NCBI RefSeq assembly: GCF_014879975.1
Contig: NZ_CP062501.1
Coordinates: 496,001-560,000, forward strand
Length of the DNA stretch: 64,000 nt
Direction of reading: 5' to 3'
Source: Vibrio bathopelagicus
Lineage (GTDB): Bacteria > Pseudomonadota > Gammaproteobacteria > Enterobacterales > Vibrionaceae
Shown one piece after another: positions 1 to 8,918 of this stretch. Numbering within the stretch: position 1 is the first letter of the stretch; each line of letters begins with the position of its first letter. Below the pieces are notes generated by a model that searched no databases, was not told where the DNA came from, and saw nothing but the letters and a program-made list of their open reading frames with translations. The translations under genes were made by a program, and so were the position numbers.

Positions 1-1086
1 AAAACCAAGCTGTTGAGTTGCAGTGAAGGACCTTTTCACCGTAGTGATTTTTCTATTGGACATCGCGGAGCTGCGATGCAGTTTCCTGAGCACACCAAAG
101 AATCCTACTTAGCGGCCATTCAAATGGGCGCGGGCGTAGTGGAGTGTGATGTCACTTTTACTAAAGATAAAGCGTTGGTATGCCGTCACTCGCAAAGTGA
201 TCTGCACACCACAACAGATGTCTTGGCACACCCTGATCTTGCTAAGAAGTGTTCAACACCGTTCACGCCAGCCAACCCAGCGACAGGCGAAGATGCTCAG
301 GTTGAGTGCCGTACCTCTGATTTCACGCTGGCGGAGTTTAAGACCCTGAAAGGGAAAATGGATGGTGCGAACCCAAAAGCAACCACTGTCGAAGAGTATA
401 TGAATGGCACTCCTGGTTGGAGAACCGATCTTTACAGCCAAAGTGGAACACTGATGACACACGCCGAAAGTGCGGCACTGTTTAAAGAGCACGGCGTGAA
501 GGTGACTCCTGAATTGAAATCGGCGGCGGTTGAAATGCCTTTCAATGGCTTTACCCAAGAGATGTACGCGCAGAAGCTGGTGGATGAGCTGAAAGAGGCG
601 GGCTTTGAGCCTTCGGAGACTTACTTACAGTCATTCAACTTGGATGATGTGAAGTACTGGGTTAATGAGACGCCTAAGTTCGGTAAGCAAGCCGTTTATC
701 TTGACGACCGTGTCTATGAGCAAGCGGACTTTGTCGCGTCTGTTGAAAACATGAAAGAGCTACACGATGCGGGTGTGAATATCATCGCGCCACCTCTGTT
801 TGCTTTGGTTGAGCTAGGTGAGAACAACGAACTGGTTGCGTCTAACTACGCGAAACTGGCAAAAGATGCTGACCTTGAGATCATTGCATGGACACTTGAG
901 CGTTCGGGCCCACTAGCGCAAGGCGGCGGTTGGTATTACCAAAGCGTGAAAGATGGCATCAACAACGATGGCGACATGATGAAAATGCTTGATGTACTGG
1001 CGCAAGATGTGGGTGTGATAGGCGTATTCAGTGACTGGCCTGCAACGGTAACTTATTACGCTAACTGTATGGACAGCGACGCTTAG
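1..1086 (+). CDS. glycerophosphodiester phosphodiesterase, 5' end cut by window edge
   Basis: Hydrolyses glycerophosphodiesters to glycerol 3-phosphate and an alcohol; this GlpQ-like type usually acts in the periplasm. The frame is open to the first base, so the true start and any signal peptide lie outside the window. The GDPD signature is visible: His-Arg of IGHRGA (about 17-18 residues in), Glu and Asp of VECDV (about 44 and 46) and the downstream His of CRHSQSD (about 59). The rest of a TIM-barrel follows to a normal C-terminus. A rho-independent terminator follows at 1179-1200. The next genes form a phosphonate-type importer, so a shared role in organic phosphorus scavenging is plausible, but the terminator argues against a single transcript. 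Family assignment is firm; exact substrate is unknown. Confidence 0.9.
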   Translation, partial: KTKLLSCSEGPFHRSDFSIGHRGAAMQFPEHTKESYLAAIQMGAGVVECDVTFTKDKALVCRHSQSDLHTTTDVLAHPDLAKKCSTPFTPANPATGEDAQVECRTSDFTLAEFKTLKGKMDGANPKATTVEEYMNGTPGWRTDLYSQSGTLMTHAESAALFKEHGVKVTPELKSAAVEMPFNGFTQEMYAQKLVDELKEAGFEPSETYLQSFNLDDVKYWVNETPKFGKQAVYLDDRVYEQADFVASVENMKELHDAGVNIIAPPLFALVELGENNELVASNYAKLAKDADLEIIAWTLERSGPLAQGGGWYYQSVKDGINNDGDMMKMLDVLAQDVGVIGVFSDWPATVTYYANCMDSDA

Positions 1087-1178
1087 GCTGTTGTAATAGC
1101 GCTGTTACGTCGCTAATTATAGCGTTTGTATAGAGAGCTCTTAGCTAAAGAATAATAAGAGAAAAAGCAGTGAACCAA

Positions 1179-1200
1179 AGAGCCTCCGGGCTCTTTTTTT
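1179..1200 (+). terminator. rho-independent terminator after the phosphodiesterase gene
   Basis: Six-base stem AGAGCC/GGCTCT with a four-base loop, followed by seven T residues. Confidence 0.85.
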
Positions 1201-1386
1201 ACCACCGAAATTGGTGGGACATAAATGACCCAAATGGAGACTTCTTGATTGGACAGTAATGACACAAAGGTAATTAACCAATTTGGGTTTTAGTTTAAGT
1301 GTTTGAAATTAAATGAATTAAAAGGTGGCACAAAGACTGCAATAGCGAAGGTGACTTTCAACAATAAGTAAAAGTAAGGTTTGAAT

Positions 1387-2427
1387 ATGAAAATCAGTGT
1401 TAAAGGACTGTTAATCGCTAGCTCATTACTACTTCCTTCAATGGCTATGGCAAGCGACTGCTCTAGTCGTGGTGTGTTAGACGATCGATACTGTGATGAA
1501 AACCAAGATTTGGTAGCCGATTCACCAAAGAATCCAGATGAGTGGAACGACCCAAGTACGCTTGTGTTTACTTACACTCCTGTAGAAGACCCAGCGTTAT
1601 ACAAAGATGCGTTCGCCGACTTCCAAGCTCACCTAAGTAAAATTACAGGTAAGCGAGTGATTTACTACACGGTGCACTCAAACTCCGCACAAGTAGAAGC
1701 GATGCGTTCTGGTCGACTCCATGTTGCGGGTTTCTCTACTGGCCCGACTGGCTACGCCGTTAACCTCGCGGGTTACGTTCCAATCGCAGTGAAAGGCGAT
1801 GAGTCTGGCTTCCAAGGCTACAACCTAATCACGATTGTGCGTAAAGACAGCGGCATTAATAAAATGTCTGATCTTAAGGGCAAAAAGGTTGCACACACTT
1901 CTGCTTCTTCCAACTCTGGCAACCTAGCTCCTCGTGCGTTATTCCCAGCGAAAGGCCTAGTGCCAGATGAAGATTACAAAGTGCTTTACTCTGGTAAGCA
2001 TGACCAATCTATTCTCGGTGTGTTCAATGGAGACTATGATGCGGCACCTGTGGCATCTGACGTTTACGACCGTATGGTTGCAGCCGGTCGTGTCGACGAT
2101 TCTGAACTGAAGATCATCTACCGTAGCCCACGCTTCCCAACGTCTGCGTTTGGCTATGCTTACAACCTAAAGCCGGAGCTGGTTGAGAAGATCAACGAAG
2201 CTTTCTTTAGCTACCGTTTTACGCCAGAAATGAGCGCATCGTTTAAAGGTGCCGACCGTTTCTCTCCTATCAGCTACAAAGAAGAGTGGGATGTGATTCG
2301 TGATATCGCTCATGCGACAGGTACGGCTTACACTAAAACTGGCCTGAAGAAGTTAGCTGAAAAAGATGCGGCTAAACGTGCAAAGAAAAAAGCCGCTGAG
2401 TTAGCAAAACAAGCAAACAACGGCTAG
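1387..2427 (+). CDS. phnD: phosphonate/phosphite-type ABC transporter substrate-binding protein (PhnD family), copy 1
   Basis: Periplasmic binding protein of the PhnD/PtxB type that delivers phosphonates, phosphite or phosphate esters to an inner-membrane importer. Starting at the ATG at 1387 gives a signal peptide of about 22 residues ending AMA, then a 324-residue mature protein. A TTG six bases upstream is possible but lies closer to the AAGG ribosome site. The body has the PhnD pattern (HSNSAQVEAMRSGRLHVAGF; DLKGKKVAHTSASSNSGNLAP). The mature N-terminus has two Cys that could form a disulfide, and the C-terminus is a Lys/Ala-rich tail. It heads a phnD-phnC-phnE-phnE cluster not linked to C-P lyase, so the ligand could differ from that of the second PhnD (54720-55721). 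Confidence 0.92.
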   Translation: MKISVKGLLIASSLLLPSMAMASDCSSRGVLDDRYCDENQDLVADSPKNPDEWNDPSTLVFTYTPVEDPALYKDAFADFQAHLSKITGKRVIYYTVHSNSAQVEAMRSGRLHVAGFSTGPTGYAVNLAGYVPIAVKGDESGFQGYNLITIVRKDSGINKMSDLKGKKVAHTSASSNSGNLAPRALFPAKGLVPDEDYKVLYSGKHDQSILGVFNGDYDAAPVASDVYDRMVAAGRVDDSELKIIYRSPRFPTSAFGYAYNLKPELVEKINEAFFSYRFTPEMSASFKGADRFSPISYKEEWDVIRDIAHATGTAYTKTGLKKLAEKDAAKRAKKKAAELAKQANNG

Positions 2428-2594
2428 TTCTCAGTTCTCTAAGAAGACTAAGATTTATCGGAGGAGCTAGCTCTCACAGAAGGCTCATATCTCTCTGAAA
2501 ACTTAGGCCTCTCAGAACACTTACCTCAACTACTAATCTATGCCCTCGCGGGTAGGGCATAGATCATTCTAAAATTCGCACAAGGAAATGCAGT

Positions 2595-3365
2595 ATGGCC
2601 GTAGCAAGCTATGAAGGAATAAAGATAAACAACCTTTTTCACGAATATGTGGCAGGCAAGCCAATCCTTAAAGGCATTAATATTGATATCGATGAGCCAG
2701 GCATCATCGCGATCATTGGTCCATCTGGTACCGGTAAAAGTACGCTTCTGCGCTGTATCAACCGACTTAACGATCCAAGCCAAGGCGAAATCATTTTTGA
2801 TGGCGCAGACCTGACTCAATTAAAAGGCCAAGCGCTGCGTAAACAGCGTCGACACATCGGCATGGTGTTCCAAGAATATAACCTCGTGGAACGTTTAACG
2901 GTTATCGAGAACGTGTTAAGTGGCCGTTTAGGCTATATGACCGCTTGGAATGCATGGCGTCGTAACTACTCTGCGCAAGATTTAGCCAAAGCGTTCGAAT
3001 TACTCGAATTTGTGGGCCTACAAGACTTTGCCAACCAACGTGCCGACAGTTTATCGGGCGGTCAAAGACAACGTGTCGGTATTGCTCGCGCCGTTATGCA
3101 AGACCCATATATTTTATTGGCAGATGAACCAACGTCATCACTCGACCCTAAAACAGCTGTTGAGATCATGGAATTGATGGAAACCTTCGCCGAGCAGAAA
3201 AACATCCCAGTGTTGGTGAATATTCACGATGTGAACTTAGCCAAGCGTTATGCCAAGCGCATCATTGGTATGTGTAATGGCAAGGTGCATTACGATGGCA
3301 GCCCTGAAGGTATTTCAGAAGAAGACCTAAAAATTATTTATGGGGGTGAGTCATGGCTGGATTAA
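2595..3365 (+). CDS. phnC: phosphonate-type ABC transporter ATP-binding protein, copy 1
   Basis: ATPase subunit of the importer, on the cytoplasmic face of the inner membrane. Walker [10 protein letters not shown] at about residues 42-50, Q-loop VFQEYNL at about 91-97, signature LSGGQRQR at about 153-160, Walker B ILLADEP at about 173-179 and the switch His in NIHDVN. At 256 residues it has the usual PhnC length. AGGA lies eight bases before the ATG. It follows phnD after 167 bp without a clear terminator and overlaps the next gene by 13 bp, so it is co-transcribed and probably translationally coupled to phnE. Confidence 0.95.
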   Translation: MAVASYEGIKINNLFHEYVAGKPILKGINIDIDEPGIIAIIGPSGTGKSTLLRCINRLNDPSQGEIIFDGADLTQLKGQALRKQRRHIGMVFQEYNLVERLTVIENVLSGRLGYMTAWNAWRRNYSAQDLAKAFELLEFVGLQDFANQRADSLSGGQRQRVGIARAVMQDPYILLADEPTSSLDPKTAVEIMELMETFAEQKNIPVLVNIHDVNLAKRYAKRIIGMCNGKVHYDGSPEGISEEDLKIIYGGESWLD

Positions 3366-4180
3366 CCCCAAGCTCTTCAACAAGTGTATCTTCGTCAGCG
3401 AATTCATTTTCTAAACATGAAAATCCGTTCAAAACTTCATGGACTAACCGTGCAATTATCGCTGCAATCATTGGGTACCTGTTTTACAGCTTTGCGACGT
3501 TAGGACTGACCTTTGATCGTTTGGTCATCGGTTTCGGTGAAAGTGAGCGGTTACTATCAAGAATGTTTCCGCCAGATTTTTCGCGTACTAATCTACTGCT
3601 AAGTGGCTTAGCGGAGAGCTTACAGATTGCGATCATTTCGAGCTTCTTCGGCATAGTCATCTCACTGTTTCTTGGTTTACTTGCTGCAAGAAACATGATG
3701 CCTTCGATTGTATCAACACCGATTCGGGGCTTCATCGCACTGTGTCGTTCTTTCCACCCGGTGATCATTGCCATTTTATTCGTGAAAGCGGTTGGTTTCG
3801 GTGCTTTGGCGGGGATCCTGACTTTAGTATTCGCATCCATCGGTTTCATCGCCAAGTTGTTTGCTGAAGCCATTGAAGAGATCTCCTTTAAACCGGTTGA
3901 AGCGATCAAAGCGACGGGGGCGAGCTTTGTTAGCGTCATTCTGTACGCGGTGATGCCTCAGGTATTTACTCGTTTCATTGGCTTTGCTAGCTACCAGTTG
4001 GATTCAAATCTACGTAATTCAACTATGGTTGGCATCGTGGGAGCGGGCGGCCTTGGCGGTACTCTTTTCTCTGCATTTCAACGTTTTGACTACGACTTCG
4101 TCGCCGCTATTTTGATCACCATTATCGCGTTGATTCTTGTGGGTGAATTTCTTTCCAATATTGTTAGGAGAATCTTCTAA
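3353..4180 (+). CDS. phnE: phosphonate-type ABC transporter permease, first of a pair
   Basis: Inner-membrane permease of the PhnE family, binding-protein-dependent transport type. About six hydrophobic segments, with the EAA-loop-like stretch near [10 protein letters not shown] that contacts the ATPase and the [10 protein letters not shown] motif near the C-terminus. Its start lies inside the end of phnC and its stop overlaps the ATG of the second permease (TAATG). Two distinct PhnE proteins in one cluster suggest a heterodimeric channel, unlike the single phnE in the C-P lyase operon at the other end of the window. The first 25 or so residues are Ser/Thr-rich and hydrophilic. Confidence 0.93.
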   Translation: MAGLTPSSSTSVSSSANSFSKHENPFKTSWTNRAIIAAIIGYLFYSFATLGLTFDRLVIGFGESERLLSRMFPPDFSRTNLLLSGLAESLQIAIISSFFGIVISLFLGLLAARNMMPSIVSTPIRGFIALCRSFHPVIIAILFVKAVGFGALAGILTLVFASIGFIAKLFAEAIEEISFKPVEAIKATGASFVSVILYAVMPQVFTRFIGFASYQLDSNLRNSTMVGIVGAGGLGGTLFSAFQRFDYDFVAAILITIIALILVGEFLSNIVRRIF

Positions 4181-4983
4181 TGACAACTGCATCTATCGAT
4201 AGAGAGTGGCAGCGCTTTACACCAAACGAACGTGTGGCTCGATTTGCCGTTTACCTTAGCCTTGTGTGCGCCATCGTGTGGTCTTGGCAGACCGTTGAAG
4301 TAATTCCAGAGTTTTTATACGACGCGCCAGCGCAGTTTGCTGACATGTTCGAACGAATGGTGCCGATGGATTACGCGTTTTATCCTGAGTCGATTCACGC
4401 GGCGATGATTGAAACATTGCATATCGCCACGTTAGGCACCTTGTTTACCTTGGTATTTGCTATCCCTTTGGCGTTGATGAACGCGCCAAATATCACTCCG
4501 AATAAAGCGCTGAACTGGATTGCTCAATTCTTTCTCGTGTCTTCACGTTCTGTGAACTCATTGGTTTGGGCATTGCTGTTCATCGCACTGTTTGGCCCCG
4601 GTGTTCTCGCAGGCATTATGGCGATTGCCATTCGCAGTATCGGCTTTGTAGGGAAGCTGTTAGCGGAAGCAATTGCCGAAGTGAACATGGGGCCCATTGA
4701 AGCTTTACGCGCGACAGGTGCTTCTTGGATGAGCGTTTTACTTAAAGGTTATTGGCCACAAGTGATGCCAGCGTTCTATTCCATTGTGTTGTTCCGTTGG
4801 GACATCAATGTACGTGAATCTGCGGTACTGGGTTTGGTGGGTGCTGGTGGTATTGGCGTGGTGCTAAACGATGCGCAGAACCTTTTTGAATGGCAAAAAG
4901 TTTCAATGGTATTAGTGAGTATCTTCGCAGTGGTTATCGTTGCAGAAGCAGTGGTGATTCACATCCGTAACAAGCTGATCTAA
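4180..4983 (+). CDS. phnE: phosphonate-type ABC transporter permease, second of a pair
   Basis: Second PhnE-family inner-membrane permease, 267 residues, with the family's EALRATGASW coupling stretch and the [12 protein letters not shown] motif. It starts at the last base of the preceding stop codon (TAATG), a typical coupled arrangement, and ends the four-gene importer cluster; a strong terminator follows at 5064-5106. Distant enough in sequence from the first PhnE that they are not a recent duplication. Confidence 0.93.
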   Translation: MTTASIDREWQRFTPNERVARFAVYLSLVCAIVWSWQTVEVIPEFLYDAPAQFADMFERMVPMDYAFYPESIHAAMIETLHIATLGTLFTLVFAIPLALMNAPNITPNKALNWIAQFFLVSSRSVNSLVWALLFIALFGPGVLAGIMAIAIRSIGFVGKLLAEAIAEVNMGPIEALRATGASWMSVLLKGYWPQVMPAFYSIVLFRWDINVRESAVLGLVGAGGIGVVLNDAQNLFEWQKVSMVLVSIFAVVIVAEAVVIHIRNKLI

Positions 4984-5063
4984 TGAGTGTGCTGTGCGCA
5001 CTATGTTTTTTGTGACATGTGTTTTGTTTGAAAGTTGAGAGCTTATCTAGCATTTTGAAGCTC

Positions 5064-5106
5064 AAACGACCCTAGGTACTTCGGTCTACCTAGCGGTCGT
5101 TTTTTT
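5064..5106 (+). terminator. rho-independent terminator of the phnDCEE cluster
   Basis: Long hairpin with arms AAACGACC/GGTCGTTT and an inner CTAGGTA/TACCTAG stem, followed by a T run. Confidence 0.9.
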
Positions 5107-5145
5107 ATCTAAAAATAGAAAAACTCTGGAGTAGTGAGTGTTTAT

Positions 5146-5301
5146 TTAGAAAATACAATGCTTGGCAAAATCACCGGCTTCATTAGCCGTCCAGTCGCCT
5201 TTAGGCTTCTCTTTCATATCCGCACACCAAGCTTCACTACCAACCTCTGTGCAAGCCATTAACTGAGTGGCTAGGAAAAGTATCAACGCGACTTTCTTCA
5301 T
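5146..5301 (-). CDS. small DUF3012-type lipoprotein
   Basis: A 51-residue secreted lipoprotein. The start chosen is the Met before KKVALILF, giving a short signal peptide with lipobox LMAC and mature lipid-modified Cys. The mature part carries the DUF3012 pattern: WC, then KPKGDW, then a final HC two residues from the end, suggesting one disulfide. A further upstream in-frame Met would add 13 residues before the signal peptide and is unlikely. The family is common in Vibrio and relatives; function unknown. Monocistronic, converging with the phn terminator. Confidence 0.8.
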   Translation of the reverse strand: MKKVALILFLATQLMACTEVGSEAWCADMKEKPKGDWTANEAGDFAKHCIF

Positions 5302-5463
5302 AACAAATATTCCGTTTTGGTCTAAGTTTCTGCTTATCACTGTACCAAATACTATTCGTGATTGTTATAGCAACGAGATACTCAAGAGGTTTAAAGAGAA
5401 TATGGATTTGAGCCGAATCTGAAGTTTGATAGCGAAAGGGGATTGCTAAATCTAAAGATCGAA

Positions 5464-5488
5464 AAAGCCAGCAATATGTGCTGGCTTT
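5464..5488 (-). terminator. rho-independent terminator of the hibernation factor gene
   Basis: Nine-base stem AAAGCCAGC/GCTGGCTTT with a seven-base loop and flanking A/T tract; it lies just past the stop of the minus-strand gene at 5539-5895. Confidence 0.75.
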
Positions 5489-5538
5489 GTAATTCTTGTG
5501 CGCTTCTATTCGTCAGTGCGCTTTAACTACTTGTCGAG

Positions 5539-5895
5539 TTATACCAGTTTCATCTCTTGGATGATGTCCGAAGCAATTTCTGGCTTCGTGCTCGTTGGTT
5601 TCTCGTGTAGGTCTGCTTTCAATTGTCCCTTACGGTTACTTAGGCCTGCTTCAAGTTTCTTGAGTGCTGCAGCGATAGCTGGGTACATAACATCGTCTGT
5701 AGATTTTGCTGTTACTCGTACACCTTCGTAGTTGGTGAATACTTCAACTTGATGTTGGCCGTGCTCTTTCGTAATGATGATGTCGCAGCTAATCAGTGAT
5801 GGGAAATGGTTAGATATCTTCTCGAATTTACCTTCGATGTCTTTGCGTGACTCGTCGTTAATTGATACATGATGTGTTTGAACATTTATTTTCAT
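5539..5895 (-). CDS. HPF/RaiA family ribosome hibernation factor
   Basis: A 118-residue cytoplasmic protein that binds the decoding centre of the 30S subunit and silences or protects ribosomes in stationary phase or stress. The HPF/RaiA fold is recognisable: MKINVQTHHVSIND..., the central beta strands with KEHGQHQVEVF, and the helix MYPAIAAALKKLE. It has a short tail of about 25 residues and lacks the long C-terminal domain of long HPF. It is not beside rpoN (the usual hpf place) or pheA (the usual raiA place), so it is likely an extra paralogue; I give no symbol. Confidence 0.9.
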   Translation of the reverse strand: MKINVQTHHVSINDESRKDIEGKFEKISNHFPSLISCDIIITKEHGQHQVEVFTNYEGVRVTAKSTDDVMYPAIAAALKKLEAGLSNRKGQLKADLHEKPTSTKPEIASDIIQEMKLV

Positions 5896-6312
5896 AAATC
5901 ATACCTTTCCAATGACTGTGTCATTTAAACGTAGCAAACATCGCATAGATTAACCAACTGAGAATTAGCACATGTGTGATTGACTTCAGTGTTATCAAAT
6001 ATTCTCTTGTTACTCCCTTGAAAGTCCGATGAACTGATCGCATATTATGTTTCGTGAATTTCAAACGTGTTTAAAAAATCCTCATTCTCGAAATATTGCT
6101 CCAGTTGACTTCGCCCACTTAGATTTTATCGCCTTAATCAAGCCGTACCTCAATGGCTTATTCTAGTCTTAAATTTATAAATCGCCTGTTTTTGATACAG
6201 ATTCCGATCTTTCACTCAATATCACAATTACTAATATAGGCTGCAGCGGTTAATTGAGGTATTTGTTAGTACGGGATACTCTAACGCCTTCGTTAAACTT
6301 GGATTCGTTACC
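5896..6312. other. intergenic region between divergent genes, no gene seen
   Basis: About 417 bp holding the divergent promoters for the hibernation factor and the secreted protein at 6313. AT-rich, without a convincing ORF, RNA gene or repeat. I could not choose promoter elements with confidence. Confidence 0.5.
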
Positions 6313-6897
6313 ATGAAAATGCCTGTTAAATTTGCTGCGATCGCGGCTTCACTTTCTTTTGCCTTTAATGCCTTTGCTGCGCCCGTTGAGTTTCAGAAAA
6401 TTCCGGAAATCATGCAGCAATTCGATACCGCAGAACTGTACGTTAAGAAGTCAGTGACTCTAGGTCGTTTGCCTGCTGAATCTGAAATCGGTACTGATTT
6501 TCCTACCTACGTTTCTGACGGAAAGGGCGGTTATAGCTTAGAAACCAACAATGTAATGACAGACGATGTGGTTATTGCAAGCATGCCGAAAGCGATTGTT
6601 GATGATGTTTTCAACCAATGGTTGGTTCCAAAAGAGACGTGGATCAGCAGCTATGGCTCATTGCCAATGTCTACCACTGAGTTCAAGCAGTTTAAGCGAA
6701 TTAAAACCATCAAAGCCATTAAGATTGATGCTGAAATGCTTGAGCTAATGGGCAGCGAAGATGGCAAAACAGCGGTGATCAAAGTGAGCTGGGATGGGAA
6801 AGGGATGAAGGTTTATAAGGATGGTTATTTAGCAGATTATGAGTACGGGATTGCCCCTCATGAGATGCAAGAAAACTACGAGTTAGCACCTAAGTAA
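6313..6897 (+). CDS. secreted protein of unknown function
   Basis: 194 residues with a clear signal peptide (about 22 residues, ending AFA). The mature part is a soluble mixed alpha/beta protein without Cys, membrane segment or recognised motif; its final third has FKRIKTIKAIKIDAEML and KVSWDGKGMKVYKDGYLADYEYG. I do not recognise the family. It stands alone, with its own terminator at 6928-6957. Probably periplasmic. Confidence 0.75.
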   Translation: MKMPVKFAAIAASLSFAFNAFAAPVEFQKIPEIMQQFDTAELYVKKSVTLGRLPAESEIGTDFPTYVSDGKGGYSLETNNVMTDDVVIASMPKAIVDDVFNQWLVPKETWISSYGSLPMSTTEFKQFKRIKTIKAIKIDAEMLELMGSEDGKTAVIKVSWDGKGMKVYKDGYLADYEYGIAPHEMQENYELAPK

Positions 6898-6927
6898 GCT
6901 GTTGGTTCTGCCTTTCTATATATTTAA

Positions 6928-6957
6928 CAAAGCGCTCTGTTTTACAGGGCGCTTTTT
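6928..6957 (+). terminator. rho-independent terminator
   Basis: Stem AAAGCGCTCTGT pairing with ACAGGGCGCTTT (one mismatch) and a short loop, followed by T residues. Confidence 0.8.
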
Positions 6958-6969
6958 CATAGCTCAATA

Positions 6970-6991
6970 AAATGTGACAAAAATCACGCTT
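6970..6991 (+). promoter_or_regulatory. probable CRP site upstream of yfcC
   Basis: TGTGA-N6-TCACG at 6973-6988, nine of ten conserved bases of the CRP consensus, with AT-rich flanks. A possible -10 (TGCTAG, 7015-7020) lies at a distance compatible with CRP activation, giving a leader of about 300 nt before yfcC. Confidence 0.6.
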
Positions 6992-7020
6992 TTCTGACAA
7001 TTTACCGCCCGTTGTGCTAG

Positions 7021-7324
7021 CATGCGCCGCTTGTCTTTGTAATTGATAAAAAACGCATTACCCAAACAGTCTTTTTCTGTTTATCTGCTTGTAATGACCT
7101 CATTCAGTTTGGCCTGACTTGGCTGAACATCTGCATTTTGCTCGGACGCAAAGAGAGTAGTTCTCGCTACTTCACTATGTACATTTGAGAGCACCATCTA
7201 TCAAAGGCCTTTTTGAAACAGCCTAAATTAGCGCGAACTTAGTTCTGCGTGAAGGGTTTCGTTTTTCCAAAAATCCCTCTTGGCGGCTAAGTACTCCTTA
7301 GTTGCTGACAAATAAGGAGTCTAT
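7021..7324 (+). promoter_or_regulatory. long 5' leader of yfcC with Shine-Dalgarno-sequestering hairpin
   Basis: About 300 nt without a gene between the putative promoter and yfcC. Bases 7293-7300 (ACTCCTTA) are the exact complement of 7313-7320 (TAAGGAGT), which is the ribosome binding site of yfcC; the loop is 12 nt. Further upstream are a small hairpin (AGTAG/CTACT near 7150-7170) and other local pairings. This suggests control of translation by leader folding; no known riboswitch class fits. Confidence 0.5.
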
Positions 7325-8755
7325 ATGACGTCTACGGTATCTACATCCGTACCCACATCTCAAGCTGGTAACACAGCTCCGACAGAGAAAGAAGTAAACC
7401 ATCCGTTTCTCTCTTTGGTTATCATGGTGATCGTTGCTGCAATCGCAACCTACTTTATCCCTGCTGGCGAGTTTGAACGAGTGGTTATGAATGGCCGAAC
7501 GGTTATCGACCCAGACAGTTACACACTATTAGCGAGCAACCCAACAACATTAGCCTCTTTTTTCGAATCATTTTTTAAAGGCTTCAAATCCGCTTCTGGC
7601 GTGATGGGTGTTGTGGTGTTTGTTGGCGGTGCTTTCGGTATCATCAAACACATGGGTCTGCTAGACGCATCGGTTGTCGCGCTAACCACTAAGCTCAAGA
7701 AACAGGGCTTGTACGTGATTGCGCCAGTGATCATGACGGCAATCTTCTTCAACGTCACCTTCACTGGTATGCGTGAGCTTGATGTTATTTTTATCTCATT
7801 GATGATCCCTATCTGTATCAAGCTTGGCTATGATGCGATCACAGCGTTAGGTGTTGTCCTACTGGCTAGTTGTGCGGGTTTCGCTGCCGCGTTGGCTAAC
7901 CCATTCTTCACGGGTATTGCACACACTATCGCTGAATTACCAATGTATTCAGGCATGTGGTATCGCTTTATTGTCGGTATGTTTATGCTGCTGACAGGTG
8001 CTTGGTATGTGTTGAATTACGCTCGTAAAGTAAAGCAAGATCCAACCAAAGGTTTGTTGCATGGTACGGGTTACCACTACGAATCTAATGTTGAAGCGAA
8101 AACACTGACAACACGTGAGAAGTTCGCGGGTATCGCGTTCTTGGGCGTATTTGCCTACATGATTTTTGGTACGCTGACGATGGGCTTCGGTTTCACTGAG
8201 ATCGCTGGTGCATTCGTTGCTATGGCGATCATTCCGGGTTTGGTTGCAGGTTTATCTCCGAACAAGATTTGTGAATATTGGACGAAAGGCGTTAGCGATG
8301 TATTGGTTGCAGTGTTGATCATCTTCTTCGCACGTTCGGTGTTGACCATTATGGAAGACGCCAAGATTGTCGATTCGATCATCTACTATCTTGCGCAGAT
8401 CATTTCTGGCAGTTCTAAGCTTGTTGCTGCGGCTGGTATCTACTTCTCACAAGCGGCAATTAACCTGTTTATTCCGTCGGGCAGTGGTCAAGCGGTTATC
8501 ACCATGCCAATCATTATTCCGTTAGCGGATATTGGTGAAGTAACTCGTCAAGTTGCAGCGTTGGCATCTCAGTTGGGTGATGGTATCTCTAACTATATTT
8601 ATCCAACCAATGGCGGCTTGCTGGCGGTACTGGCTATTGCAAAAGTGCCTTATACCAAGTGGGTTCGTTTCTTCTTACCGCTGTTCTTGTTCTGGTCGGT
8701 AGGCGCTCTGATTTCAGTCGTGATTGCTCAAATGATTGAGTTAGGGCCTTTCTAA
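7325..8755 (+). CDS. yfcC: YfcC-family (DcuC/ArcD superfamily) transporter
   Basis: Inner-membrane secondary transporter of 476 residues. The family is related to C4-dicarboxylate and basic amino acid carriers; substrates of YfcC proteins are not firmly known. About 12 hydrophobic segments; typical YfcC stretches include YFIPAGEFERV near residue 45, GVMGVVVFVGGAFGIIKHMG, NPFFTGIAHTIAELPMYSG and FIPSGSGQAVITMPIIIPLAD near residue 380, the last resembling a substrate-binding re-entrant loop. Start ATG at 7325 with strong SD TAAGGAGT. Preceded by a CRP-like site and a leader whose hairpin hides this SD; followed by a perfect terminator. Confidence 0.92.
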   Translation: MTSTVSTSVPTSQAGNTAPTEKEVNHPFLSLVIMVIVAAIATYFIPAGEFERVVMNGRTVIDPDSYTLLASNPTTLASFFESFFKGFKSASGVMGVVVFVGGAFGIIKHMGLLDASVVALTTKLKKQGLYVIAPVIMTAIFFNVTFTGMRELDVIFISLMIPICIKLGYDAITALGVVLLASCAGFAAALANPFFTGIAHTIAELPMYSGMWYRFIVGMFMLLTGAWYVLNYARKVKQDPTKGLLHGTGYHYESNVEAKTLTTREKFAGIAFLGVFAYMIFGTLTMGFGFTEIAGAFVAMAIIPGLVAGLSPNKICEYWTKGVSDVLVAVLIIFFARSVLTIMEDAKIVDSIIYYLAQIISGSSKLVAAAGIYFSQAAINLFIPSGSGQAVITMPIIIPLADIGEVTRQVAALASQLGDGISNYIYPTNGGLLAVLAIAKVPYTKWVRFFLPLFLFWSVGALISVVIAQMIELGPF

Positions 8756-8831
8756 TCTAATCTAAGTTGTAGCTGTTTAATTTAGCGCATGGATAGCTAA
8801 GCTTTTGATTGAGACCGTCTACATAAGTAAG

Positions 8832-8857
8832 AAGGCAGCGAATTCGCTGCCTTTTTT
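8832..8857 (+). terminator. rho-independent terminator of yfcC
   Basis: Perfect 22-base palindrome AAGGCAGCGAA/TTCGCTGCCTT followed by T residues; could serve glgC from the other strand too. Confidence 0.9.
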
Positions 8858-8918
8858 CGTTTAAGCGGGTCAGTGATAAGTTAGTGATGGAAAGATTAAG
8901 GAGCACCAGAAGAGAAGA

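Noticed and set aside
1201..1386. Pho box upstream of phnD copy 1
   Set aside because: TGTCAT-like half-sites occur only on the reverse strand and not with 11-bp periodicity, so no PhoB site is claimed.
7144..7153. GGACGCAAAG in the yfcC leader, resembling part of the c-di-GMP (GEMM) riboswitch
   Set aside because: The upstream GCAAACC segment, the tetraloop-receptor hairpin and the downstream conserved stem are missing, so I do not call a GEMM riboswitch.
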